From assembly GCF_030409905.1 (NCBI RefSeq), contig NZ_JAUFQT010000001.1:365001-429000 (forward strand): a DNA stretch of 64,000 bases, written 5' to 3'. This DNA comes from Echinicola jeungdonensis. Its GTDB lineage: Bacteria > Bacteroidota > Bacteroidia > Cytophagales > Cyclobacteriaceae. Every line of letters starts with the position of its first letter. The stretch's first letter is position 1. A model generated the notes under the pieces. It saw nothing but the letters and a program-made list of their open reading frames with translations, made no database searches and was not told the DNA's origin. The position numbers and the translations under genes are program-made. Positions 1 through 9,500 of this stretch are shown one piece after another.

Positions 1-114
1 GTAATTTTGGGACATATCGCCACCAAAAACAGTAAAACCCAATTTTTCATAAAAGGATTTTGATGCTTTCAGGTCTTTGACATTAAGACTCACAGAAAAA
101 ACGCCAAGTTTCAT
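1..114 (-). CDS. VOC (glyoxalase/bleomycin-resistance) family protein, N-terminal fragment
   Basis: The window begins inside this gene. The reverse strand gives an ATG at 114 followed by [15 protein letters not shown] and then [13 protein letters not shown]. This is the first beta-alpha unit of vicinal-oxygen-chelate proteins (SLNVxDLxxSxxFYxxLGF). Only 38 residues are visible, so neither the metal ligands nor the substrate can be judged. Family assignment is good; the specific function is unknown. Confidence 0.7.
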   Translation of the reverse strand, partial: MKLGVFSVSLNVKDLKASKSFYEKLGFTVFGGDMSQNY

Positions 115-266
115 GAGACTTTTATTTTAAGCCATAAAGATTTATTTCCTGCCAAACCAAGCAGGGCTAGAATATACCATCACAGTTTTCCTGGGAATTA
201 ATAGGAATAATTTAAAACAATTTTCCAGCATTTAAAAGCACCTTTTCCCATCCGCGAAATAAAATA

Positions 267-1034
267 TTATTTGGTTTTCACTATATGAGACCTCAGTTCT
301 CCAATCATTTGCGCTATATCCTCCAAAGTTGTTGGTTGGGTTTTGTCTTTGGGGTTAGGAAAATCGGTACTAATAAATGCTTTGGCCTCCCAAATTTCCT
401 GGACATCAGTCCCTAAAACTTCATAAGGCTTATACAAGTCATTGTCGGACACCAAAAATAATTTTCCATTTTCCTCCAGATAATTAAATACTCTTTTATA
501 AACCACACCTTCTGATTCTGTGATTAGTATATAAGTCTTTCCGCTTTTGATATCGGACAATTGCTCCACGTAAGCCCCAATTACTATGGTTCCTGATACC
601 AGTGGCAACATACTGTCACCGTTGATTTCAAAAGCCCGGTAAGTGGCATTTTTGGACAAATTGGGCAAATGAAAAGAAGGTAACTTTTGCATGTATTCTG
701 GATCTGCAAAACCATTGAGGTAACCAGCAGATGCTTTATGCTCCACCATGGTTATATTCTCATTTTCCTCCTGATCCAGAGAAACGGTGAGGATCTTAAT
801 ATCCTTTTTTTGGGTGGCCTTCCTTCCTTTTGACTGTATATCATGTTGGAGCAATTCATCCAGGGAAACTGAAAAAATTTCAGATAAAATCTTTAAAGTG
901 GACAACTTCGGTTCCGATCGGTTATCTTCATAAGCAGAAATCATTGTCCTTTTGATACCCAAACGCTCAGCCAACATCTCCTGGGTCATGGATTTTGATT
1001 TACGAAGGTATTTTAAATTTTTCCCCAATAACAT
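267..1034 (-). CDS. XRE-family repressor with S24 (LexA/CI-like) autoprotease domain
   Basis: The 255-residue protein has an N-terminal helix-turn-helix of the Cro/CI type (about residues 6-60, including MTQEMLAERLGIKRTMISAY). The C-terminal S24 peptidase fold carries the Ser-Lys dyad: Ser141 in GDSM and Lys180 in VVYKRV. An Ala103-Gly104 pair in ASAGY sits where CI/LexA-type repressors self-cleave. Such proteins repress their own operon and are inactivated by RecA-assisted cleavage after DNA damage; that role is inferred here. The gene lies 11 bp downstream of a small gene on the same strand and probably shares its promoter. It differs from LexA in having an XRE-type rather than a winged HTH. 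Confidence 0.88.
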   Translation of the reverse strand: MLLGKNLKYLRKSKSMTQEMLAERLGIKRTMISAYEDNRSEPKLSTLKILSEIFSVSLDELLQHDIQSKGRKATQKKDIKILTVSLDQEENENITMVEHKASAGYLNGFADPEYMQKLPSFHLPNLSKNATYRAFEINGDSMLPLVSGTIVIGAYVEQLSDIKSGKTYILITESEGVVYKRVFNYLEENGKLFLVSDNDLYKPYEVLGTDVQEIWEAKAFISTDFPNPKDKTQPTTLEDIAQMIGELRSHIVKTK

Positions 1035-1045
1035 ATCGATTTTGT

Positions 1046-1309
1046 TTAGGCACTGTAGAGATAAAAATTGTGGTCATCTTGCCAGGTATTTTTAAATGAA
1101 AAACGGTGAAGATCTATTGTTGATTTCTCCATCATTTCCATTCTTTCCCTTATTTCAGCTATTACCTCCCCTACAAGTCGGTTACCCTTAACTAATAAAT
1201 AACCATACCTGGGACGCATTTCATCCTCTACAAAAAATTTCACCTGGTGATTTCCAGAGGCCAATTGTTTACTAACGATTCTAATTTTTGGTGCCTTTTC
1301 CATAAACAT
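1046..1309 (-). CDS. small conserved-looking protein of unknown function, first gene of repressor operon
   Basis: This 87-residue basic protein is not recognised. A longer frame opens at 1384, but the predicted promoter and operator (1332-1366) lie inside that extension, so the ATG at 1309 (or 1303) is preferred. That start leaves a leader of about 20 nt. The sequence has alternating beta-type stretches (HQVKFFVEDEM, YGYLLVKGNRLVGEVIAEI) followed by a charged helix and an aromatic C-terminus (HNFYLYSA). No signal peptide or membrane segment is seen. Its place directly before an S24-type repressor suggests the two are co-regulated. No function is claimed. Confidence 0.65.
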   Translation of the reverse strand: MFMEKAPKIRIVSKQLASGNHQVKFFVEDEMRPRYGYLLVKGNRLVGEVIAEIRERMEMMEKSTIDLHRFSFKNTWQDDHNFYLYSA

Positions 1310-1331
1310 TGCTATTTTTATAAACTTTGAT

Positions 1332-1366
1332 GTTACTAAAGTAACAATGTTTACCAAACAAACAAA
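1332..1366 (-). promoter_or_regulatory. promoter overlapped by palindromic operator of the S24-repressor operon
   Basis: The perfect palindrome GTTAC-taaa-GTAAC (1332-1345) runs straight into a second half-palindrome, GTAAC-aat-GTTTAC (1341-1354). On the minus strand a Bacteroidota-type promoter can be read: TTTG (1363-1366), a 19-bp spacer, then TACTTTAG (1336-1343), one mismatch from TAnnTTTG. The -7 element lies inside the palindrome, so a bound repressor would block initiation. The repressor is probably the downstream XRE/S24 protein (inference). Confidence 0.6.
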
Positions 1367-1532
1367 AACAGGATCATAAAACAAACATTTTTACGACACA
1401 AATTGTCTCAAAAAAAACAAAACTACTTATTTAACCAGCTTTCACCCAAAGGATCATTATTATTTTTCTACCACAAATCAGCCTATTTCCCCATTAATCC
1501 AAAACCATCCTCCAACCTAAACCTTTACCCCC

Positions 1533-1564
1533 TAATATTGGTTGGTTATTTTATAAACCAATAT
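1533..1564 (+). promoter_or_regulatory. 10-bp perfect inverted repeat ending 5 nt before the receptor start codon
   Basis: AATATTGGTT (1533-1542) and AACCAATATT (1555-1564) are perfect inverted copies around a 12-nt loop. The right arm ends 5 nt before the ATG at 1570. In RNA this would form a hairpin over the ribosome-binding region; as DNA it could be a dimer operator. The sequence alone does not decide between these. Confidence 0.45.
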
Positions 1565-1569
1565 TCAGG

Positions 1570-3894
1570 ATGAAGCAAGTAAACTTAATTATTTTAATTT
1601 TGGCTTTTATTTTTCCCAGCTTAGGGTTTGCCCAACAAGTTCAACTTGATGGCAAAATCATTGATGGGGAAACAAAAGAACCATTACTTTTTGCCCAAGT
1701 AGCGCTTTTTAGGGTAGATGAAGAAAAGAGCGTGGCTTTTACCCAAACAGATGAAAAGGGAACCTTCATCCTAAAAGCCCCAAAGGGTAATTATGATTTA
1801 AGATTTTATTTGGTAGGCTACCAAAATAAATTGATTCCCAATATTTCTCTTGATAATAACAAGAACCTAGGTAATGTGACTCTAACATCCGAAAATCAGG
1901 ATTTGGAAGCAGTAGTGGTCCAATCCCAAAGTATTCCCATGCGAACAGATGTAGAAGGAATCGTCATCAATCCCAGTAACAACCTTTCTAATATGGGAGG
2001 TACACTTTTGGACATATTGCGTAATACACCCTCCGTTACGGTTTCCGATGATGGTTCCATTTCATTAAGGGGAAGTTCCGGCACCAATATTTTGATCAAT
2101 GGGCGAAACTCTTCATTAACACAAAATCTGGATCAACTTCCGGCCAGTGCCATTGATCAAATTAAGATTATTAATAATCCGAATGCGCGTTATGATGCTG
2201 AGGCTGAAGGGGGCGTAATCAATATTATCCTAAAAAGAGGGGATGACCTGGGAACACATGGGGGGGTGGAATTGACTTATGGCACCAGAAACCGGCTTAA
2301 TACAGGTGCAAGAATCAACCATCGTTCCTCAGCATTTAATATATATGGCGGTTATAATTTTAGAAACTGGAAAAGGATAGGCCAAAGTGAAACCAGAAGG
2401 GAAATTTTTGCGGACGAAGAAACCCTCTTTCAAGAGGGGGACTACAGAGAAACAAGTAATGACCACAACTTTAACTTTGGGGGAGATTATTTCTTTGGTA
2501 AGAATATCATTAGCTATGAGGGCGTTTTCAATACTGGTCACGAAGTAGAAAACAACCAGGTGTACTCCAGGTTAGAAGACAATAACACTCAGGACATTGA
2601 GTTGGAGTATGTAAGGGGAAATATTGAATCTGAGGATGATAAAGGAATTGACAATGCCCTGATTTATGAAAGGACATTTGAGGATAAGGACCGGAAATTT
2701 AGGGTAAATCTCAGCAATTCCTACCGAAACCAGTACCAAACCCAGGAAATTGATATTTACAGAAATGCCTCGGAAGCTTTACCTGAAAATTTAAATGGCC
2801 AACAAAAAGCATCGACTGATGAAAAAAGGTACACAACTGTTATTCAGGCCGATTATATTCACCCTTTCAATGAAAATTCAAAATTTGAATCGGGACTTAA
2901 AACTACTTTGAGGAAATTCGATAATGACTATAAGTTTTATCAATTAGAAAATGGTGCATTCCAGGAAGATTCGGATGTCAGCAACCATTTCCTTTACGAG
3001 GATCAAATTTATGCGGCATATTTTATTTACTCCAGAAGTTCTGAAAAGTTTGATATCTCGGTAGGGACCCGGGCAGAACAGACCATAGTCAACAGCCTGC
3101 TATACAATACCAATGAGGAAAACAACCAAAAATATCTAAACCTGTTCCCCAGTTTGCAGGCCCTATACAAATTAGATAAAAAGAATTCCATAAAATTCAC
3201 CTATAGCAGGAGAATTGACCGGCCAACCGCATGGAGATTGAATCCATTTCCGGATATTACCGACTCCCTGAATGTAAGACGCGGGAACCCCAATCTTCAA
3301 CCTGAATTGATTCATTCCATGGAATTGGGCCATATGGTCAATTTTGAAAAATCCAGCTTGACCACCAATATATTTTACAGGCATGTGGACGGGCAATTGG
3401 ATTATATAGCCATGATTGAGGATGGAATTACCTACAGGCAGCCCGATAACCTAAATACAGCCCAAGCTTTTGGATTGGAGCTAATTGGGCTTGCTGACCT
3501 GACTGAGTGGTGGAGTATTAATGGAAGTGTTTCGCTTTTCCAGATCAAAGTGGATGGGTCAAATCTCGGGGAAGAATTTGTAAACAATGGCTTTTCCTGG
3601 AACAGCAAATTGACCAGTGATTTCAAATTGCCTTATGATATTAGCCTCCAATGGGTTGGAAATTATGAATCCCCGGAAATTGAAGCCCAGGGTAGAGACC
3701 TGGCCAGGTACAATGTGGATGCCAGTTTGAAAAGAGGCTTTTTTGATAAAAAAGGAATGCTTTCTTTGAGTTTGAGAGATGTTTTCAATACCCGACAATT
3801 TGCAGGGTACAATGAATCCAGCACCTTTTCCCAGGAATTTGTTTACAAAAGGGAAAGCAGGATTTTATTGCTCAGTGCCCGGTATAATTTTTAA
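1570..3894 (+). CDS. TonB-dependent receptor / outer-membrane beta-barrel family protein
   Basis: This 774-residue outer-membrane protein has a signal peptide (residues 1-21, ending GFAQQ). A carboxypeptidase-regulatory-like beta-sandwich follows (about 24-105, GKIIDGETKEPLLFAQV). Next is a plug domain (about 120-215, with LLDILRNTPSVTV and GTNILINGRNSS), then a long C-terminal barrel ending in aromatic Phe (ARYNF), typical of Bam-inserted barrels. It resembles the outer-membrane beta-barrel family related to TonB receptors rather than SusC, and no SusD partner is adjacent. Substrate unknown. It is a single gene, preceded by a hairpin at its start codon and followed by a bidirectional terminator. 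Confidence 0.88.
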   Translation: MKQVNLIILILAFIFPSLGFAQQVQLDGKIIDGETKEPLLFAQVALFRVDEEKSVAFTQTDEKGTFILKAPKGNYDLRFYLVGYQNKLIPNISLDNNKNLGNVTLTSENQDLEAVVVQSQSIPMRTDVEGIVINPSNNLSNMGGTLLDILRNTPSVTVSDDGSISLRGSSGTNILINGRNSSLTQNLDQLPASAIDQIKIINNPNARYDAEAEGGVINIILKRGDDLGTHGGVELTYGTRNRLNTGARINHRSSAFNIYGGYNFRNWKRIGQSETRREIFADEETLFQEGDYRETSNDHNFNFGGDYFFGKNIISYEGVFNTGHEVENNQVYSRLEDNNTQDIELEYVRGNIESEDDKGIDNALIYERTFEDKDRKFRVNLSNSYRNQYQTQEIDIYRNASEALPENLNGQQKASTDEKRYTTVIQADYIHPFNENSKFESGLKTTLRKFDNDYKFYQLENGAFQEDSDVSNHFLYEDQIYAAYFIYSRSSEKFDISVGTRAEQTIVNSLLYNTNEENNQKYLNLFPSLQALYKLDKKNSIKFTYSRRIDRPTAWRLNPFPDITDSLNVRRGNPNLQPELIHSMELGHMVNFEKSSLTTNIFYRHVDGQLDYIAMIEDGITYRQPDNLNTAQAFGLELIGLADLTEWWSINGSVSLFQIKVDGSNLGEEFVNNGFSWNSKLTSDFKLPYDISLQWVGNYESPEIEAQGRDLARYNVDASLKRGFFDKKGMLSLSLRDVFNTRQFAGYNESSTFSQEFVYKRESRILLLSARYNF

Positions 3895-3948
3895 ACAAAC
3901 AATGCCTCTTTTTCCATTTTCAATTTCTAAAAAGATAAATAGTTAATA

Positions 3949-3979
3949 AAAAAGCCCCCATTTTTGGGGGTTTTTTTTT
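3949..3979. terminator. bidirectional intrinsic terminator between receptor and tex
   Basis: A run of A, then GCCCCC, loop, GGGGG and nine T. The CCCCC/GGGGG stem (3955-3959, 3966-3970) is flanked by A and T tracts, so it works in both directions between the convergent genes. Confidence 0.85.
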
Positions 3980-3989
3980 AACTATTTGA

Positions 3990-6233
3990 TTAACCATTAA
4001 ACTTTCCTTTTAGCATGGCCAATTTGGCGGCTAAATCTCCTTCTGGTTCCTTTTCCCTTGCTTTTCTTTTGCCCTGTGGTTTTCCTTTTCCTCTTCAGCA
4101 AAAGGATCTGATTTCATACTCAAACCAATCCTTTTTCGATTCAAATCCACATCAACAACGGTAACTTCCACTTTTTGATTTACGGTCACCACTTCGTTGG
4201 GATCGGACACATAGCGGTCTGCCAAATGGCTCAAATGCACCAACCCATCCTGATGAACTCCAACATCTACAAAAGCTCCAAAATGGTGATATTGGTTATA
4301 ATACCCGGAAGTTTCATACCAACTTTCAGGTCCTTCATTTCATTGACCCCTTCCTGGAAGCTGAATACCTCAAAAGTTTCCCTTGGATCTCTTCCCGGTT
4401 TGGCTAATTCCTCCATAATATCCTGGAGAGTAGGCAATCCTACGGAATCAGTAACATAATTTTTCAGGCTGATTTTACCCCGCAATTCCTGGCTTTTTAT
4501 CAAATCCGCAACTTCTGCCTGGATATCCTTGGCCATTTTTTGAACCAGCTCGTATCTTTCCGGGTGGACAGCACTTCGGTCCAATGGATTTTCCGCATTT
4601 TGGATTCTTAGGAAACCTGCTGCTTGCTCATAGGCCTTTTCTCCCAGCCTGGGGACTTTTTTGATTTCCTCCCTACTTTTGAATGGTCCATTTTCATTTC
4701 TGTAATTGACAATATTCTGGGCCAAAGATGGCCCCAAACCGGATACGTATGTCAACAGCTGCTTAGAAGCAGTATTGACCTCCACTCCTACTCCATTCAC
4801 ACAACTCATCACTGTGTCATCCAAGGAATTCTTCAAAGCCGTCTGATCTACATCATGCTGATACTGCCCTACCCCGATTGACTTGGGGTCAATTTTCACC
4901 AGCTCCGCCAATGGGTCCATCAACTTCTACCAATGGAAACTGCACCTCTTACGGTCAAATCATGATCAGGAAATTCTTCCCTGGCCACTTCTGATGCAGA
5001 ATAAATGGAGGCTCCGCTTTCATTGACCATTACCACCAGGACTTCTTTTGGAAGGCCCAGTGATTTAATAAACTGCTCTGTTTCCCGGCCGGCGGTTCCA
5101 TTTCCAATGGCAATGGCATTAACCTGGTGTTTTTCCACCAAATGCTTAACCAATGCTCCGGATTCAGCCACTTTCCTTTGGGGTTCATGTGGAAAAATGG
5201 CGTCATAATGCAGCAATTGTCCTTGTGGCCCCAAACAAACCAATTTACAGCCTGTCCTAAACCCTGGATCAATGGCCATCACTGATTTTTCTCCCAATGG
5301 AGCCCCTAACAATAGTTGGCGAAGATTCTCAGTAAATACTTTGATGGCTTCCTCGTCTGCTTTCTTTTTGGTATAAAGGCGGACTTCGGTCTCCATTGAA
5401 GGTTTCAACAACCTTTTATAGCAATCTTTTATGGACAATTTCACTTGTTCTGTACAGGTATTGTTTCCTTTGACCACTAATCCTTCCATCAAAGCCAAAG
5501 CATCCACTTCTTCTGGACAACTGTCCAACATCAGGAACAATTCTTTTTCTCCCCTTCTCATAGCCAAAACCCTGTGGGATGGCGCAGTTTTAATATCCTC
5601 TGACCAGTCAAAATAATCTTTATATTTAATGGCCTCCTCTTCCTTTCCGGGAATTACTTTGGAAACAAACTTTCCTTCCTCAATGAAAAGATCCCTCATC
5701 TTTTTCCTTAACTCCGCATTTTCATTGATCCATTCTGCAATAATATCCCTTGCCCCTTGCAAGGCGGCCTCCGCATCAGGCACCTCTTTTTCTTCATCCA
5801 CAAATGCATCGGCCTCTTTTTGTAAATCAATTGGTTCCTGCTCAAATATTTTTTCAGCTAAAGGTTCCAGGCCTTTTTCCCTGGCAATAGTGGCTTTGGT
5901 CCTTCTTTTTGGTTTATAAGGCAAATAAAGATCTTCCAAAGCAGCCATGGTTTCAGCCGCATTGATCTTATCCTCCAACTCCGGAGTCAGTTTTTCCTGG
6001 TCCTTGATGGATTTTAGGATCGCTTCCCTCCTTTTATCTAGGTCCCTTAATTGTTGTACTCGGTCCCTTATGGCAGCTACCTGCACTTCATCCAAGGAAC
6101 CAGTAACTTCTTTCCGGTACCGGGATATAAAAGGAACAGTTGCCCCACCATCCAACAACTCAATGGTATCAGACACTTGTTTTTGCCTGACATTCAGCTC
6201 TTCAGCTATTTTTAAATAATGATTGATATTCAT
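3990..6233 (-). pseudogene. tex: Tex-family RNA-binding transcription accessory protein, three frameshifts
   Basis: Three reading frames joined in order give one protein of about 748 residues, the normal Tex length. They cover the N-terminal helical domain and YqgF-like nuclease fold (6233-4920), the helix-hairpin-helix region (VSGLGPSLAQNIVNYR) and S1 start (4923-4267), and the S1 end (GLVHLSHLADRYVSDP) with a tail (KLAMLKGKFNG, stop at 3990-3992). Each junction needs one extra base: at about 4923-4929 (GAVSIGR then LMDPLAEL), at 4278-4287 (GIITNIT then FGAFVDVGVHQDG), and at about 4060-4085. Tex binds nucleic acid and influences transcription and stress survival. The same defect pattern in neighbouring genes makes sequence error more likely than decay. 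Confidence 0.85.
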
Positions 6234-6282
6234 AAACTTTAAATAAGGACTTCTAAAATCAGATTTGCAATTTAAAGTTTAT
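6232..6282 (-). promoter_or_regulatory. 13-bp perfect inverted repeat in the tex leader, including part of the start codon
   Basis: ATAAACTTTAAAT (6232-6244) and ATTTAAAGTTTAT (6270-6282) are perfect inverted copies 25 bp apart. The downstream arm in the tex mRNA includes the AU of the AUG at 6233, so a hairpin would enclose both ribosome-binding region and start codon. A protein-binding operator is the alternative reading. Confidence 0.5.
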
Positions 6283-6407
6283 CGTACAGTTTTCTGAAAG
6301 GATTTTGATTTTATTGTAACCATTGTCACTAAGGTTTTGTAAATCAAAATATAACTTTGATATCTCAAAAGGAGCATAAAAAAGTTCAAAGGGTAAACTG
6401 CTCAAAT

Positions 6408-6983
6408 ATGGTAAATTGGAAAAAGGAATTAAAAAGTTGGGGTATAATGTTGGGCATTCTTGGAATTTTGTATTTCACAGGATGGATTACCCCCATTGCA
6501 GGAACAATCCAATCGGTGATTTTGTCCACCGTCTTTTTAACCCAGATACTGATAAAAATGAAAAGGCCAATCACGGTTTCATTTATCAAGGCCAACTCAA
6601 AGATAGGAATGGAAAACTCATTGATTTAAAGGATTATAAAGGAAAGACCTTATTTATAAATCTTTGGGCAACTTGGTGTGCTCCCTGCCGGGCTGAAATG
6701 CCCCATATTGCTTCCCTTTATGAAAAGGTAAAAGACCAAGAAAATTTAGAATTTTTGATGTTGGCTTTGGATGATGATTTCAATAAGAGCGAAAAATATG
6801 TGGATGCTGAGGGTTTCGGCTTTCCAGTTTTCCAGGCAATTGGTAGGATATCCCCATCATTACATAGTCAATCCATTCCCACCACCCTCGTGGTCAATAA
6901 GGAAGGAAAGATTGTTTTTTTACAGGGAAGGCATGAGTAATTTTGATACCGTGGAATTCAGGGAGTTTTTGACCAAGCTTTAA
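6408..6983 (+). pseudogene. TlpA/ResA-like membrane-anchored thioredoxin, two frameshifts
   Basis: The reconstructed protein starts at 6408 (MVNWKKELKSWGIMLGIL) with one N-terminal membrane anchor and continues into a periplasmic thioredoxin fold. The active site is WATWCAPC followed by RAEMPH, and a cis-Pro lies in SIPTT. The tail GMSNFDTVEFREFL is typical of the family. Two junctions are needed: one base missing near 6525-6530 (after VILST, before LFNPDTD) and one extra T in the seven-T run 6915-6921, which restores VFYREGMSNF. Such proteins reduce periplasmic disulfides. The gene is divergent from tex with a 174-bp gap. As deposited it would not give a full protein. Confidence 0.82.
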
Positions 6984-7097
6984 ATTGTAAGCCCACCAGG
7001 GTCCGACAAACACCTAAGCCACGGATCAATGTTGAATTTTCATCTTCACCTAAATTTTTGACTATCGGTAAAAAATTAAACGGCTTAAATTAAAAAA

Positions 7098-7122
7098 GCC
7101 CCCATTCCAAAGAAATGGGGGC
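7098..7122 (-). terminator. intrinsic terminator of hppA
   Basis: The stem GCCCCCATT (7098-7106) pairs with AATGGGGGC (7114-7122) around a 7-nt loop. On the minus strand it is followed by TTTTTTA, so it serves hppA, whose stop is at 7139. The plus-strand side lacks a T run. Confidence 0.8.
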
Positions 7123-7138
7123 AATTAACCGATTAACC

Positions 7139-9350
7139 TTATTCTATCAACATGGCTTCTTCGACTTTTTTCTTTTGATCAACTGCTTCAATTTTAATCG
7201 TTTTTTCGTCCATATTTTCTTTGGCCATTGAATGGCCATCGTGATTAGAAATATGTGGTGCAATGATCAGGGAAACGATGGAGGTTAACTTGATCAAAAT
7301 ATTCATGGAAGGTCCTGAGGTATCTTTAAAAGGATCCCCAACAGTATCTCCTGTGATGGAAGCCTTATGAGGCTCAGATCCTTTGTATTCCATTTTACCA
7401 TTGACCTCCACCCCTTTTTCAAAGGATTTTTTGGCATTGTCCCAGGCACCACCTGCATTGTTTTGGAAAATTCCCATCAAAACCCCTGATACCGTAATTC
7501 CTGCCAAGGAGCCCCCAAAACTTCTGGGCCAAAACTGAATCCAATAATAATAGGAACAAGCAAGGCAATGGCTCCAGGAGCAATCATTTCCCGTATGGAG
7601 GCTTTGGTGGATATTTCCACACATTTGCTGTAATCTGGCTTGGTCTTGTATTCCATTATTCCAGGAATTTCTCTGAACTGCCTACGGACTTCATTGACCA
7701 TATCCATGGCAGCACGTCCCACTGCCGCAATGGCTAAGGATGAAAAAATAAATGGGATCATGCCTCCTACAAATAAACCGGCCAAAACATCCGCCTTATA
7801 AATATCAATAGAATTAATCCCAGCTAACCCCACATAGGCCGCAAAAAGAGCCAAGGCAGTCAATGCAGCTGAAGCAATGGCAAATCCTTTACCAGTGGCA
7901 GCGGTGGTATTTCCGACCGCATCCAGAATATCGGTTCTTTCCCTGACTTTTTTATCACAACCGGACATTTCTGCAATTCCTCCTGCATTATCCGCAATCG
8001 GCCCAAAGGCATCAATGGCCAACTGCATGGCAGTGGTGGCCATCATACCGGCAGCTGCAATGGCAACTCCATAAAGCCTGCACTTAAAAAAGAAGCATAT
8101 ATCCCTGAGGCCAAAACCAAAATTGGTAAACCAGTGGACTCCATTCCAACTGAAAGTCCACCAATGATATTGGTTGCATGGCCGGTGGATGAACGCTTTA
8201 TAATACTATTAACCGGTCTTCGGCCCATAGCCGTATAATATTCTGTAATTGCACTCATCAGGCCCCCACTACCAATCCAATAAAAACAGCCCCAAATATC
8301 CCCATTTTGGTAAAGGTATAAGATTCATTTCTCAGCATTACCAACTCTCCTTCGGGCAACATAAAATCAATCAAAAAATAGGAAGCGGCAACGGTCAAAA
8401 TTATAGAAATCCAATTTCCTTTATTTAAGGCAGCCTGAACACTATCTTCCTCATTTTTTTATTTAACAAACAGGGTTCCAATAATAGAAAAAGTCAACCC
8501 CAGACCGGCGATGACCAATGGCAATAAAATGGGAGCAATTCCCCCCATTTGATCATTGGAAACAATTTCTCTTCCTAATACCATGGAAGCAAGTATGGTG
8601 GCCACATAAGAACCAAAAAGATCAGCACCCATACCTGCAACATCTCCCACATTGTCCCCCACATTATCTGCTATCGTGGCAGGATTTCTCACATCATCTT
8701 CTGGAATCCCTGCTTCCACTTTCCCAACCAAATCAGCCCCTACATCAGCTGCTTTGGTGTAAATTCCCCCACCTACTCGGGCAAAAAGCGCAATGGACTC
8801 TGCACCAAGGGAAAAGCCTGCCAATACTTCCAATGCTTTTTCCATTTCCAAACCATTGACATTTCCATTGGTGGAAAGAACATATACATTATAAAAAACA
8901 ATAAAGAGAGCCCATCCCCAAGACCGCCAAACCGGCAACCCCCAGGCCCATTACTGATCCGCCAGTAAAGGAAACCTTAAGGGCTTGTTTTAAACTTCCC
9001 TTAGCAGCTTCAGTGGTCCTTACATTAGCCTTGGTGGCGATTCGCATTCCAATGAAACCTGCAAAGGCAGATAAAAAAGCCCCTATAACGAATGATACTG
9101 CAATTACCGGACTGGAATTTTCAACAAGAGTACCTGACCAGGCCAATATTAATCCGGCAATGACCACAAAGTAAAAAAGAACTTTCCATTCGGATTTTAA
9201 AAATGCCATGGCCCCTTTGGCAATGTGGTGGGATAATTCAACCATGGTCTCCTCTCCTTTTGGCTGGTTATTGACCCAGGCCGATTTGAAGGCCATTACG
9301 ATTAAACCCAATATCCCCAGTGCAGGGACAACGTATATCAAATTTTCCAT
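7139..9350 (-). pseudogene. hppA: membrane-bound pyrophosphatase (K+-dependent type), several frameshifts
   Basis: Five overlapping frames together encode one ion-pumping pyrophosphatase with many membrane helices. It begins MENLIYVVPALGILGL. The substrate motifs DVGADLVGK and DNVGDNVGD are present, and [12 protein letters not shown] has Ala at the position that marks the K+-dependent class. Whether it pumps Na+ or H+ cannot be told. Breaks: near 8911 (net +1/-2, probably a short G run on the coding strand), an in-frame TAA at 8459-8461, a C run 8263-8267 one base short, an A run 8073-8075 one short, and a C run 7512-7516 one short. The enzyme couples PPi hydrolysis to cation export across the inner membrane. 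A good promoter and terminator flank it, so the gene is probably intact in the organism. Confidence 0.85.
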
Positions 9351-9386
9351 AAACAGTCAGTGATTTTTATTCGGTTCATACCCTAA

Positions 9387-9416
9387 CAAATATATTATTA
9401 TTCAACTACGAAACAA
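9387..9416 (-). promoter_or_regulatory. hppA promoter, Bacteroidota consensus
   Basis: On the minus strand TTG (9414-9416), a 19-bp spacer and TATATTTG (9387-9394) match the -33/-7 consensus of the Bacteroidota primary sigma factor. The hppA start codon at 9350 lies about 36 bp downstream. The nearby insertion sequence ends about 85 bp further upstream and leaves this core promoter whole. Confidence 0.7.
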
Positions 9417-9500
9417 TTAATTATAAACCATCTGTTTTACCGGGATTAACCATATAATCCCTCAAAAACATCCTAAACCATTAAAACATTATATAATAAT

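Noticed and set aside
3990-9350. Programmed frameshifting or recoding as explanation for tex, tlpA-like and hppA
   Set aside because: Ten-odd shifts in three unrelated genes, mostly at simple homopolymers and without slippery-heptamer plus structure context, do not fit programmed events.
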